From: Nocardia ninae NBRC 108245
GTDB lineage: Bacteria > Actinomycetota > Actinomycetes > Mycobacteriales > Mycobacteriaceae
Direction: 5' to 3'
Length of the DNA stretch: 64,000 nt
Assembly (NCBI RefSeq): GCF_007990755.1
Contig: NZ_BJXA01000001.1
Coordinates: forward strand, 124,001 to 188,000
The notes under the pieces were generated by a model, which was not told where the DNA came from, did no database searches, and saw only the letters and a list, made by a program, of their open reading frames with translations. Of this stretch, positions 1 through 9,005 are shown piece by piece; the first letter of the stretch is position 1; every line of letters begins with the position of its first letter. Made by a program: the position numbers and the translations under genes.

Positions 1-110
1 AACTTCTTGGCCAACGCGGACATCGTCACTTTCTCGAACCCGATCTCATCGGCGAGGTCGGCCGCCGCGCGCGTGACCCGCTCGGCGGTCAACCCGGCTC
101 GTGCCATCAT
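1..110 (-). CDS. TetR/AcrR family regulator, N-terminal part only (runs off left edge)
   Basis: The first 36 codons of a gene that continues beyond base 1. The peptide begins MMARAGLTAERVTRAAADLA and continues with an E-x-G-F-x-x-V-T-M-S-A-L-A-K segment, which is the helix-turn-helix entry of TetR repressors. The start at 110 is chosen because AAGGAGA at 118-124 lies seven bases before it; a second ATG follows at 107. It is divergent from the alpha/beta hydrolase at 316, and a palindrome at 124-140 lies between them, so it probably represses itself and perhaps that hydrolase. The ligand domain is outside the window, so the inducer cannot be guessed. Confidence 0.8.
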   Translation of the reverse strand, partial: MMARAGLTAERVTRAAADLADEIGFEKVTMSALAKK

Positions 111-123
111 GTGCCATCTCCTT

Positions 124-162
124 AACTAGTACACCTAGTTTATAACCTAGGGACATTAGGTT
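124..162. promoter_or_regulatory. Palindromic operator candidates for the edge TetR gene
   Basis: AACTAGTACACCTAGTT at 124-140 has perfect six-base arms around a five-base centre. A weaker dyad, AACCT at 144-148 and AGGTT at 158-162, follows directly. The stretch is A/T-rich compared with its surroundings and overlaps the ribosome site region of the TetR gene, as expected for an autorepressor operator. Binding by this regulator is inference. Confidence 0.5.
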
Positions 163-315
163 TAGCAAGAGCCGGACGGTGCTGACCGAGTCGGTCACGA
201 CGGGATGGCACACGTGCGTTATGGCTTGCGCACCGACTCTGTGCTGTTCGTCGATGAGTTTCGCACCCACGCACCGTCATCAGTCGTGAGCACATTGCAC
301 CGCAGAGGAGAACTC

Positions 316-1131
316 ATGACCCAGACCTCGTCCGTCACCACCCACACCCTCGACGTCCCCGGCGCCCGGCTGCATTACGAGGTGCGCGGCAGCGGACCGC
401 TGATCGCACTGGTCGGCGCCCCGATGGACGCCGCCGCTTTCGCCCCGCTCGCCGACCTGCTGGCCACCGACCACACGGTGCTCACCATGGACCCGCGCGG
501 GCACAAGAGCAGCGTGCTCGACGACCCTGAACAGGACTCGACCCCCGCACTGCGCGCCGACGACCTGGCCCGCATCCTCGTCCACCTCGACGCGGGCCCC
601 GCCGTCGTCTTCGGTTCCAGCGGTGGCGCGGTCACCACATTGGCGCTGGTGCAGGCGCACCCGGAACTCGTCAGCACCGCGATCGCGCACGAGCCACCGC
701 TGAACGTCGTGCTCGACAATGAATTGCATACGAGCACAGCAGATCTCGCCGCCACCTATGTCAGCGGTGACGTACTGGGCGCCTGGCGGAAATTCTTCGC
801 CAACGCCAACATGGAGATGCCGGAGCCGGTACTCCAGGAGATGTTCGGCGGCGACCGCGATCCGGCGCAGGTGGCCAGTGAGCGCTTCTGGTTCCTGCAC
901 GAGATCGGCGGAACCGTTTGGTGGGAGCCGGATCTCGAAGTGCTGCGCGCGACGCCGGTCCGGCTGATTGCTGGGATCGGCACCGACTCGACGGACCAGT
1001 TCTGTGATCACACCACGCGGGCGCTGGCCGCACGGATCGGTATCGAGCCCACCCTGTTCCCGGGCGGGCACATCGGATTCGTCGACGACCCAGCCACTTT
1101 CGTCATCCGGCTGCGCGAAGTACTCGGCTGA
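316..1131 (+). CDS. Alpha/beta hydrolase
   Basis: A 271-residue soluble alpha/beta-hydrolase. The oxyanion-side motif D-P-R-G-H lies near residue 60, the nucleophile elbow G-S-S-G-G near residue 100, and a C-terminal G-G-H-I-G-F supplies the catalytic histidine. The frame is open from 205, but the start at 316 is preferred because AGAGGAG lies just upstream (304-310) and the family pattern begins there. It is divergent from a TetR gene, a common arrangement for a substrate-induced hydrolase. Substrate unknown: esterase, lactonase, epoxide hydrolase and C-C hydrolase members share this fold. No signal peptide is seen. Confidence 0.85.
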   Translation: MTQTSSVTTHTLDVPGARLHYEVRGSGPLIALVGAPMDAAAFAPLADLLATDHTVLTMDPRGHKSSVLDDPEQDSTPALRADDLARILVHLDAGPAVVFGSSGGAVTTLALVQAHPELVSTAIAHEPPLNVVLDNELHTSTADLAATYVSGDVLGAWRKFFANANMEMPEPVLQEMFGGDRDPAQVASERFWFLHEIGGTVWWEPDLEVLRATPVRLIAGIGTDSTDQFCDHTTRALAARIGIEPTLFPGGHIGFVDDPATFVIRLREVLG

Positions 1132-1138
1132 AGGTGGT

Positions 1139-1177
1139 GTCCTGGACGACGGCTCTGCCCGCGCCGCCGTCCAGGAC
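1139..1177 (+). terminator. Hairpin terminator after the alpha/beta hydrolase
   Basis: GTCCTGGACG at 1139-1148 pairs perfectly with CGTCCAGGAC at 1168-1177, starting eight bases after the hydrolase stop codon. A second small dyad (GTCACC at 1217-1222, GGTGAC at 1231-1236) lies before the end of the convergent gene. The pair probably separates the two convergent transcripts. There is no long U tract, as is usual in actinomycetes. Confidence 0.7.
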
Positions 1178-1241
1178 GTTCACCGGGCGACCTGATGAGG
1201 GTCGAAGCCGCCCGGAGTCACCACCCGTGGGGTGACGTCTA

Positions 1242-3074
1242 CTAGGTGAGTCCCCGGATGAATTCGGCCAGGTATTGGCCGCTGTAATCGGGCTTCCCGT
1301 TGTTCTGCACCGCGGCCGCGCCGATCGTATCGATGTGTGTATAGCCCGGCAGGGTCTCCACCTGTGCGGTGGCTCCGGTCGGAATCCAGGTACCCACGCC
1401 GTACTGAACGACACTGTCACCCGCGTAGGCGATGAAGTTCGGTTTGGTGCGACTCATGTTGTGGTAGCGCAGATTTACCATATTGCCGCTGCGGGCGCCG
1501 GTGAAGCCCGCACCGAGATCGATGACCATGCGAGCCGGGAAGTACGTCTCCCAGTAAGCGGTTGGTGCACCGGTGCCCAATTGCCTTGCCACGGCATGGA
1601 TGTCGGAGGTCTCCCGACTCGGTGCCGTCCACGGCACGCCGACGACGTCGTTGTAGTTGCGCCACGTGTAGAGCACGTTCCGGTCGGTCGGCGCGACCCG
1701 CGTCTGCGGGCCCGCGCTCATCCGCAAGTAGTTGCCCAACACCGGAACCTGGGTCGCCCCACCACCATTGGGGAAGGTCTTCTCCTGCACCGGGCCACCC
1801 GCGAGGGCGCCGACTCCTTGCTGCAACAGTGCGAAGTTGCCGGAGTTGTTGTCGATGAACGTGCCGAGCAGCGCCGTATTGGTGAACCGGTAGTCACGGA
1901 TGGTGCCCTCGCCGTTCGAGCCGCCGGACGCTACCGCCGCCCAGCTCTGGCCGAACATGGTGGTGAGCGTGGTCTCCACCTCCGGATCGTGCAGGTGGGC
2001 CAGCAATTGGCTTTCCTCGTCCGGCGCGAGATGCGCGGCGAGCCCGGCGAGTCGGTAGAGCATCATCGCCTTGGTGCCGATCACCGGAACGGGGCCGAGG
2101 GTGCGCATCGGCAGCACCCCGCTGTCGAATCCGGCCTTGAGCGCGGTATTCGTCGGGCCCATGAGCGCATTGGTGACGTCGCTGAAGAACGGGGTGTTCT
2201 GGATGGCGGCCGGATCCGAGGAGACCATCGAGTCCTGGGCGGCGAACGCGGCGCACTGGTTGTAACCGGCGTCGGCCTGGGTGGCCGGGTTGCCGTCGAA
2301 ATCCCAGTCCGAGAAGAACCCGGTGACCATCCCGCCCATCGAGATGCCGGTGCAGATGTATTTCCGCTGCCGCTCAGCCTGATCCGGCACCTCGTGCAGC
2401 ATGATCTCGTACTGGTCCCTGATCACCCGCTCCACGCCGATCGCGTCGAGGATGGCCAGGTCCTGCGATTGTTTGAAGCCCGGGAAGGTGCGCCCGTCGA
2501 TCGGCTTGCCGTTGAAGTAGTAGTCGACCGCGTCCAGGTAGTTCCCGGTCTCCAAGGCGTAGTCGAAGCCCGCTGTCTCATCCAAGCAGGCCCCACGCCG
2601 GGCCAGCGACCAGAACTCGATATTACGTCCGAGGGATTTCGCCGAACGCACCGTGTTGCCCGCGACACCCTCGGAATTGACTGCGCCACCGCCCAATCCC
2701 TGCTGCTGCACGACCACCGCGTCGGCGTCGCGCGAGTTCTCCGGACCGCCGACGGGCCGATAGCGCAGGTACCCGGTGCGATCGCAGGCCTCTGGGTGCG
2801 GGGGCACCCCGGCAGGCAGCGGCAGCCGGAAGCTCACGTAGGACACCGCGATTCCGTCGCGCGTCGCGACCTGCTGCTCCTGGCGGTCCGTCGCCACCGA
2901 CGCGGGCGGCTCCTCGGCCGCCGCCGCCAGCCCCGGCGGGACCAGACCGGCGGCCACCACCGTCATCACCACCGTTGCCGCCCAACCATTTCGGCGCTCG
3001 CCGCGCCGCCCACCCTGCTGTACCGACCGTCCGAGACGCCGCGCCGCATTTGCCACGGTCAGTGACGTTGCCAC
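1242..3074 (-). CDS. Secreted DUF6351-like hydrolase
   Basis: A 610-residue protein with an arginine-rich N-terminus, then a hydrophobic stretch ending A-A-A-A-E-E near residue 55, which looks like a signal peptide. The mature part carries G-I-S-M-G-G near residue 243, a serine-nucleophile elbow of alpha/beta hydrolases, and several cysteines consistent with an extracellular protein. Length and pattern fit the poorly characterised DUF6351 family of secreted actinobacterial proteins. The start is uncertain: this frame begins with GTG and has no clear ribosome site, and a GTG at 3056 would also leave the signal peptide whole. It stands alone. Function beyond hydrolase is not known. Confidence 0.75.
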   Translation of the reverse strand: MATSLTVANAARRLGRSVQQGGRRGERRNGWAATVVMTVVAAGLVPPGLAAAAEEPPASVATDRQEQQVATRDGIAVSYVSFRLPLPAGVPPHPEACDRTGYLRYRPVGGPENSRDADAVVVQQQGLGGGAVNSEGVAGNTVRSAKSLGRNIEFWSLARRGACLDETAGFDYALETGNYLDAVDYYFNGKPIDGRTFPGFKQSQDLAILDAIGVERVIRDQYEIMLHEVPDQAERQRKYICTGISMGGMVTGFFSDWDFDGNPATQADAGYNQCAAFAAQDSMVSSDPAAIQNTPFFSDVTNALMGPTNTALKAGFDSGVLPMRTLGPVPVIGTKAMMLYRLAGLAAHLAPDEESQLLAHLHDPEVETTLTTMFGQSWAAVASGGSNGEGTIRDYRFTNTALLGTFIDNNSGNFALLQQGVGALAGGPVQEKTFPNGGGATQVPVLGNYLRMSAGPQTRVAPTDRNVLYTWRNYNDVVGVPWTAPSRETSDIHAVARQLGTGAPTAYWETYFPARMVIDLGAGFTGARSGNMVNLRYHNMSRTKPNFIAYAGDSVVQYGVGTWIPTGATAQVETLPGYTHIDTIGAAAVQNNGKPDYSGQYLAEFIRGLT

Positions 3075-3634
3075 GGACCGAGACCCACGTCACTGGGAGA
3101 TTTGTCAGGAGTTTGCCCGATGGTTCATGCAGTTCGCCAAGATCAACGGAGGTTGGTTTCGGCCGAGATCGCCCCGGCTGAGACGGTCATCGCAGCGTGG
3201 CGACGATCTCCCGCACGATGATTGATGTAGGACGTCCACCGAGTCTGCACCGGCTTGAGCAGTCGCTCAACTGGACGAGCTACAGCGCAGATCCGGTTTC
3301 ACCCGGCCGCGTCTTTGCAGCTCGATCGTCCGTGCCCGAACCAGCGCACTTCGCCGGCGAGGACGGTAGTCACCTGCCTGCGGCCGTCTCCGACTCGGGC
3401 GCCACAGTCCCACCAGCCCGGCGAACCGGTCAGTGACGCTGTCAACGAATAGCCGACGTTGTCGAATTCGGCTTGCATCGCGGGCCGCAGGCTCCCGCCC
3501 TGAGCGATCTCGGGATAGCGGCGAACCAGGTGTTGCCGCGGTTGTCGAGGCATGACATTCATTGTGCCGCTGCGGCGCCGCTTGGGGGTCCGGGCGCGCG
3601 ACGGCCGGTCGTGGTGCCGGCTGCACGCCACCGT
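3075..3634. other. Gene-poor stretch between the DUF6351 gene and the ABC exporter
   Basis: About 560 bases lie between the start of the DUF6351 gene and the end of the exporter operon. The long overlapping frames here are arginine- and proline-rich shadows. Only the minus-strand frame at 3299-3562 has acceptable composition, and it is listed separately as doubtful. No convincing hairpin terminator was found behind the exporter gene. Confidence 0.5.
3299..3562 (-). CDS. Possible small hypothetical protein (87 residues)
   Basis: A short open frame starting MNVMPRQPRQHL with mostly G/C third positions and a fairly normal residue mix (contains G-W-W-D-C and R-W-F-G-H-G). No domain is recognised and no ribosome site is visible. 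It lies downstream of the exporter genes on the same strand, 73 bases after them, so it could be the tail of that operon or a chance frame. It may also be a gene remnant. Confidence 0.22.
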   Translation of the reverse strand: MNVMPRQPRQHLVRRYPEIAQGGSLRPAMQAEFDNVGYSLTASLTGSPGWWDCGARVGDGRRQVTTVLAGEVRWFGHGRSSCKDAAG

Positions 3635-5419
3635 TCAGTCGCCGTGCCAGGACCGCCACAGTCCGGCGTAAATGCCTGCCTCCGCGACGAGTTCGTCGTG
3701 CGTGCCCAGCTCGATGATCGACCCGTCGGTCATCACGACGATGCGGTCGGCGTCGTGCGCGGTGTGCAGGCGATGAGCGATGGCGATCACTGTGCGGCCT
3801 GCCAGGACCGCGGCTAGGGCGCGCTCGGTTGCGCGGGCGGAGGCGGGATCGAGTAGGGCCGTTGCTTCGTCGAGGATCAGTGTGTGTGGGTCGGCCAGCG
3901 CTACCCGGGCCAAGGCAAGCTGTTGCGCCTGGGCGCCGTTGAGTGTGCTTGCTGCGCCGCCGAATTCGGTGTCGAGGCCGTCGGGAAGTTCCAGTGCCCA
4001 GCGGGCGTCGACGGTGGTGAGTGCGTCGCGCATCCGTTCGTCGGTTGCGGTGGGGTCCGCGATGCGCAAGTTGCCGCGCAGTGTGTCCTGGAAGACGTGG
4101 TGCTCCTGGGTGACGAGAACGACTTGGCGCCGCAACAACTCTGGGGCGAGGTCCGCGATCGGTACGCCGCCGACGGATACGGTTCCCGACCGTGGTTCCT
4201 CCAGTCCGGCGAGGAGTCGGCCGAGGGTGGTTTTGCCCGCTCCCGACGGTCCGACGATCGCGAGTTTCTCCCCGGCCGCGATGTCGAGGGTGACGCCGTG
4301 CAGCACGTCCCGGTCGTCGGTGTAGGCGAAATGGCAGTCGGTGACCTCGATTCGGTCGTCGGCGGGCTCGGCGGTGCTGCGAGGTTTGTCGCTGGGTGCC
4401 TGCGCGAGTCCTTCGACGCGGGCGTAGGACGCACTGCTCTGCTGGAGCTGTTCGATCCACATCATGATGGTGTCCAGCGGCCCGGACAGTTGCCGCAGGT
4501 AGAGCACGGCCGCGATGACGGTGCCGAGACTCACCACGCCGGCCCGTTCCAGCATGCCGCCGAGGAGCAGCACGCCGGCCAACGCGACCGCCTGCGAGAC
4601 ATCGACCGAGGGCATCAGCACCGATCGCAGCCACAGGGTGCGCAGCCGGGTTCGGCGCGCATGTGCGATCGCGGTTTCGGTTCGGGTACGGCGGCGCTCG
4701 TGCAACCCGAACGCCTCGATGGTGCGGGCACCCTGGGCGGTCGTGGTGAGGATGTCGGCCAGCGCTGCTGTGGCGGCACCCTCGGTGAGGTAGTCGGCGC
4801 GGGCCCGGTGCAGATACCAGCGCAACGCCACGGCGATGCCGATCAGGCTGGTCAACGCGCATACGCCGAGCAGCGGATGCAACACCATGACCGCTGCGAT
4901 GATGAACACGGCCTGCACCGTGGCCACCAAAACCTCTGGGGCAGCGTCGCGTAGCGCGGTGGCGGCACTGCCGACGTCGCTGGTACCGCGGGTGACGAGG
5001 TCACCGGTCGGCACGTGTTCGACGGTCGAGGCGGGTAGTGCGAGGGTGCGGTCGAGGTAGCGTTCGCGGATGCGGCCCGCGGCCCCCTCACCGAAACGTG
5101 CGCCCGCGTACAGGGCGAACCTGGTCAGCACCAACTGGATGAGGGTGAATGCGACGATCGCCAGCGCGAGTTCGTCGATCCTGGATACCGCGCCCGGTCC
5201 GGTCGATTCCTTGACCGTGTCCACGATCGCACCGAGTAGCCGCGGTGCTGCGAGACCGGCCGCAGCGGCGAGGGCGTTCAGGAGCAGCATCACGGCGAAA
5301 CCTGTTCGGTCCGCACGGATCTCGTGCCAGGCAGCGCGACGCACGGCGGCCCGGTCCGCGACGGGCAGGATCGCTGCGTCCTTACTCACGGGCGTCATCG
5401 CAGCGCGCACGGGGCTCAT
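3635..5419 (-). CDS. ABC exporter half-transporter with intact ATP-hydrolysis residues but degenerate signature
   Basis: A 594-residue half-transporter with six membrane helices in the first ~320 residues and a nucleotide-binding domain behind. Walker A is canonical (G-P-S-G-A-G-K-T-T, near 390), the Q-loop glutamine is present (V-T-Q-E), Walker B with catalytic glutamate is L-I-L-D-E-A-T and the switch histidine is in I-A-H-R-L. The signature is L-N-G-A-Q near 490 instead of L-S-G-G-Q. The ATG at 5419 overlaps the stop of the upstream half-transporter (ATGA), so the two are translated together and should form a heterodimer. In pairs of this type one composite site hydrolyses ATP; here it uses this protein's Walker motifs and the partner's signature. 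Cargo unknown. Confidence 0.9.
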   Translation of the reverse strand: MSPVRAAMTPVSKDAAILPVADRAAVRRAAWHEIRADRTGFAVMLLLNALAAAAGLAAPRLLGAIVDTVKESTGPGAVSRIDELALAIVAFTLIQLVLTRFALYAGARFGEGAAGRIRERYLDRTLALPASTVEHVPTGDLVTRGTSDVGSAATALRDAAPEVLVATVQAVFIIAAVMVLHPLLGVCALTSLIGIAVALRWYLHRARADYLTEGAATAALADILTTTAQGARTIEAFGLHERRRTRTETAIAHARRTRLRTLWLRSVLMPSVDVSQAVALAGVLLLGGMLERAGVVSLGTVIAAVLYLRQLSGPLDTIMMWIEQLQQSSASYARVEGLAQAPSDKPRSTAEPADDRIEVTDCHFAYTDDRDVLHGVTLDIAAGEKLAIVGPSGAGKTTLGRLLAGLEEPRSGTVSVGGVPIADLAPELLRRQVVLVTQEHHVFQDTLRGNLRIADPTATDERMRDALTTVDARWALELPDGLDTEFGGAASTLNGAQAQQLALARVALADPHTLILDEATALLDPASARATERALAAVLAGRTVIAIAHRLHTAHDADRIVVMTDGSIIELGTHDELVAEAGIYAGLWRSWHGD

Positions 5420-7122
5420 CGCAGCGCCTTCTCGTCCGCGTCGCGGGATACCAGGGCGCGATAACCCGGCTCGCCGGCGAGCAACTCGTGATGCGTGCCG
5501 CGAGCAGCCACCCGCCCGTCGACGAGGTATTCGACGACGTCGGCCTGCTCCAGCACGAGCGGGGACGTCGTCGTGACGACCGTGGTCCGGCCGGTGCGCG
5601 CGAGCCGCAGCCTGGTCGCGATGACCGCCTCGGTGTGCGTGTCGACGGCCGAGGTGGGTTCCACCGCGAGCAGAATCTGCGGTTCGGCGTACAACGCGCG
5701 AGCCAGCCGAAGACGTTGCCGCTGACCGCCGGAGAGGTTGCGTCCCTGCGCGGTGATCATCGAGTCCAATCCGCCGGGGAGTGCTTCCAGCACATCGGTC
5801 GCCGCGGCGGCATGGACGGCCGCTTCGATTTTCCCGTCGTCCGGTTCGCGTCGTCCCGCGACGACCTCCCGGACCGTGCCGGTGAACAGCGCGGCATCGT
5901 TGTCTGCCACTATGATTCGGGCACGAACCTGGTCCAGCACGATGTCGTCCAGTCGGCGTCCGCCCCACTCGACCGTCGACTCCGCGAATCGACCGAGCCG
6001 GTCCACGACGGCGACGGCATCGCCATATCGCCCACCCACGAGCGCGGTGAGGACGCCGGGCCGGACCTCGACGCCCGATGCCGGGTCCCGCAGGGTTTCC
6101 GGGTGGCCCGGTGCGTCGGCCGCGGTCGCCGCATCCACGTGATCCGGTGTCACCGCGAGCAGCCGGATCACCCGGCGGGCCGCGATGATGCCGTGGGTCA
6201 GCATGTTCGCGCCTTCGATGAAGAACGACACCGGGACCACCAGCATCGCGACATAGCCGTAGACAGCGACCAGGTCGCCGATCGAGATCGTGCCGTCGAT
6301 GGCCATCCGCGCGGCCAGCCAGGTGACGGCGGCGAGGAACAGCGCCGGCAACCCGGTGCCGAGCGCGCCCAGCCAGCTCATCACCGCGCCGACCCGATAG
6401 CCTTTGTGCCGCAAGGACTGTGAGTCCTGCCGATAACGGTCGACGTAGTGCTGCTTGCCGCCGAGACCGTTGAGGATGCGCAGACCCGTCAGGATGTCGA
6501 CCAGCCGCGCGGTCGAAACACCTTGCAGCTCACGGTAATCCCCGCCGACTCGATACAGTCTGCCGAGCAGCGGGCCGACCGCGACCACGAGCAGTGGAAC
6601 CCCGGTCAGGATCACCAGGGCGAGCAGCGGCGACAGCGAGAACAGGAGCACGGCCACGGTCACATAAGCGATCACCGCGCCGACGCCCGGGCCGGTGATC
6701 GTCAGCGACGAGGCGATCGCGCGCACGTCGCCCATGCCGATCGCTGCGACCTCACCCGCCGTGGTACGCCGGGTCAATGTGGCGCCCAGGTGCGCGGCGT
6801 GGTTGGCGGTGGTGCGGGCGATCCGGAACGAGGCGTCCATCCTGACCTTGGTCATCGTGCGGTGCCGGGCGACGGCCAGTCCCGCGTTCGCGACCCCGGC
6901 GCCGAGGATCGCGAGTGTCCACCACGCCAGCGCTGGCATGTCGTGCGCGCGTAGTCCGTCATCGATCGCCCGGGACAGCAGGTAGGGCGGGAGCGCGAGG
7001 CCGACCATCCACAGCGTGCCCAGCACCGCGCCGGTTGCGACGCGGGCGCGCTGGCAGACGACCAGCCACCACAGCAGTCGCAGGGGACCGGATTGATAGT
7101 CGGCCGGTTCACGCTCGCTCAT
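5416..7122 (-). CDS. ABC exporter half-transporter with dead Walker motifs
   Basis: A 568-residue partner with six membrane helices and an ABC domain in which nearly every hydrolysis residue is lost. The Walker A position reads G-G-R-Y-G-D-A near 359 with no lysine, the Q-loop reads V-A-D-N-D, Walker B is L-L-A-V-E-P-T-S with valine for aspartate, and the switch histidine is replaced in T-T-T-S-P. The signature L-S-G-G-Q-R-Q-R (near 462) and D-loop S-A-V-D are intact. It therefore offers a good signature to the partner and little else. ATG at 7122 begins the two-gene operon. It is divergent from the alpha-amylase gene. Confidence 0.9.
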   Translation of the reverse strand: MSEREPADYQSGPLRLLWWLVVCQRARVATGAVLGTLWMVGLALPPYLLSRAIDDGLRAHDMPALAWWTLAILGAGVANAGLAVARHRTMTKVRMDASFRIARTTANHAAHLGATLTRRTTAGEVAAIGMGDVRAIASSLTITGPGVGAVIAYVTVAVLLFSLSPLLALVILTGVPLLVVAVGPLLGRLYRVGGDYRELQGVSTARLVDILTGLRILNGLGGKQHYVDRYRQDSQSLRHKGYRVGAVMSWLGALGTGLPALFLAAVTWLAARMAIDGTISIGDLVAVYGYVAMLVVPVSFFIEGANMLTHGIIAARRVIRLLAVTPDHVDAATAADAPGHPETLRDPASGVEVRPGVLTALVGGRYGDAVAVVDRLGRFAESTVEWGGRRLDDIVLDQVRARIIVADNDAALFTGTVREVVAGRREPDDGKIEAAVHAAAATDVLEALPGGLDSMITAQGRNLSGGQRQRLRLARALYAEPQILLAVEPTSAVDTHTEAVIATRLRLARTGRTTVVTTTSPLVLEQADVVEYLVDGRVAARGTHHELLAGEPGYRALVSRDADEKALR

Positions 7123-7568
7123 GGCCCCACACCCCTGCCTGTCGACATCGACGGTCCCCTACGAATCGTATTGGCAGGGCTCATTTCTCACTGCACTCGC
7201 CGCCGCGGCACAGGTTTTCCCAGCTCTCGACCGCATCCCCGAGGAACCGCGCCGATTCGTCAGCGAGCGGACTCCGTCTGACTGTCTCGCCTGCATCGAT
7301 CGTCACGCACTGGTCAGATACGGCCGCAAGAACGCCGCGTGCGACCCAACGATGCCGAATAGCGGGTCTGATTCCGGGAGCGCATCGAAGTGCTGCCGGA
7401 GTGGGATATCCAGGTGCGTGGCGGTCTGCCGCGCATCGACCTGCGCTGCCCTTCCGTGTTGTCAACCTGTCGTAGCAACGCGGCCGTATGCAGCGCGTCC
7501 GACGTCGGCACGGCGCGTCGGCCCGAGGGAGAGACTGGTCGGATGCGACCCTCGGATACAGTCGCCCA
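7123..7568. other. Intergenic region between divergent exporter and amylase genes
   Basis: About 446 bases with no believable gene. It must hold the promoters of the exporter operon (minus) and of the amylase (plus). The open frames across it are rich in Arg, Ser and Cys and look like shadows. I could not fix a promoter or operator with confidence. Confidence 0.5.
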
Positions 7569-9005
7569 ATGGGCCGCGTATGGATATATGCGCTGATCAC
7601 TGCGGTGGCAACGACGTGGGTCACCGTTCCCGCCCCGTCCTCGGCCGAGGAGCCTGCCGGGCGTGATGTGATCGCGCAGATGTTCGGCTGGAACTGGCGG
7701 TCCATCGGCCACGAATGTCAGGCAACGCTCGGCAAACTGGGGTACAGCGCCGTGCAGACCTCGCCACCGGAGGAGCATTCCCTCTGGCCGGACAAGGGGT
7801 TTCCGTGGTGGCAGAGCTACTCCGCGGTGTCCTACAAGTTGGACAGTCGCTTCGGTACGCGCGACGAGCTGGCGGCCATGGTGCGCAGCTGTCACGAAGC
7901 GGGTGTGCAGGTGTACGTCGATGCGGTCATCAACAATATGTCCGCGACGACCGACTGCAGCATCGGAAGTGCGCTCACCCCGTACTGCCATTACTGGTAT
8001 CCGGCGGTGCCGTACACCGAGCGCGACTTCCATCATTGCGGCACACCGCATGATTCCGTCGAGAACCTCGCGGACCGCTCCCAGATGTTCAACTGCCAAT
8101 CGTTCAACGGGGCAGACCTGGCGACCGGTGACGACTCCGTCCGGGATCGGATCGCCGGTTACCTCAACGATCTGCTCTCCCTCGGCGTCGACGGGTTCCG
8201 TATCGACTCGGCCAAATACATTCCGCCCGAAGACATTGCGGCGATCGAGCAGCGACTGAGCCGACGGGCCTACGTCTACCAGGAGGTCATCTACGGCTGG
8301 GGTGAAGGCGTGCAGCCCGAGGAGTATCTCGCCACCGGTGCCGTGATGGACCTGCGCTATGCCGGAACCCTGAGCCAGATCTTCCGGCACGGGCGGCTGG
8401 CCTGGTTGCGCACCTTCAGCTCGGCGCTGCCCTCCGACAACACCGTGGTCTTCGTCGCCAACCACGACACCGAGCACAACGGTTCCACGTTGACCTATGC
8501 CGACGGCGAGCGGTACACGATGGCGAACGCGTTCATGCTCGCCTGGCCGTACGGGCGGCCGAAGGTGCTCAGCGGGTACGCGTTCAACAGCTATGACGAG
8601 CCGCCGCCGTCCGATCCGCTCGGGCGTGCGATGGATTCGCGGTGCGGAGACGGGCACTGGTTGTGTGAGCATGCGTGGCCGGGAATCGGCGGCATGGTCG
8701 GCTTTCATGAGCAGGTTCATGGGCAGCCGGTGGTGGGGTGGTCCGACAACGGTGGCAACAGGATCTCGTTCGGGCGGGGTAGTGCGGGGTACCTCGTGCT
8801 CAACGGTGAGGACTTTCCGGCCGACGCAGATGTCTATCAGACCTCGATGCCTGCGGGCAGTTACTGCGATGTGCTGCACGGTGCCGTTGAGGGAGGATCC
8901 TGCACGGGCCCGAGTTATCAGATCGACGGCGCCGGTTTGCTGCACGCCGACGTCGCCGCGCAGTCCGGGATCGCGCTGCACACCGGGGCGATTATCGCCG
9001 AGTAG
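7569..9005 (+). CDS. Secreted alpha-amylase (GH13)
   Basis: A 478-residue glycoside hydrolase family 13 enzyme predicted to cleave alpha-1,4-glucan outside the cell. The chosen ATG begins MGRVWIYALITAVATTW, a signal peptide with likely cleavage after S-S-A near residue 28; the frame extends further upstream, but only with Arg-rich codons. The barrel starts with I-A-Q-M-F-G-W-N-W. Catalytic residues are visible: the nucleophile Asp in G-F-R-I-D-S-A near 212, the acid Glu in Y-Q-E-V-I near 239, and the Asp in A-N-H-D-T-E near 300. A beta-domain ends the protein. There is no starch-binding domain. It is a single-gene unit. Confidence 0.92.
   Translation: MGRVWIYALITAVATTWVTVPAPSSAEEPAGRDVIAQMFGWNWRSIGHECQATLGKLGYSAVQTSPPEEHSLWPDKGFPWWQSYSAVSYKLDSRFGTRDELAAMVRSCHEAGVQVYVDAVINNMSATTDCSIGSALTPYCHYWYPAVPYTERDFHHCGTPHDSVENLADRSQMFNCQSFNGADLATGDDSVRDRIAGYLNDLLSLGVDGFRIDSAKYIPPEDIAAIEQRLSRRAYVYQEVIYGWGEGVQPEEYLATGAVMDLRYAGTLSQIFRHGRLAWLRTFSSALPSDNTVVFVANHDTEHNGSTLTYADGERYTMANAFMLAWPYGRPKVLSGYAFNSYDEPPPSDPLGRAMDSRCGDGHWLCEHAWPGIGGMVGFHEQVHGQPVVGWSDNGGNRISFGRGSAGYLVLNGEDFPADADVYQTSMPAGSYCDVLHGAVEGGSCTGPSYQIDGAGLLHADVAAQSGIALHTGAIIAE

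Noticed and set aside
1275-3065. 596-codon frame opposite the DUF6351 gene
   Set aside because: Arg/His-rich antisense shadow with no domain; the minus strand has a signal peptide and a nucleophile elbow.
3267-4862. 531-codon minus-strand frame over the ABC gene
   Set aside because: It is the out-of-frame shadow of the ABC domain; composition is almost all Arg, Pro, His and Gly.
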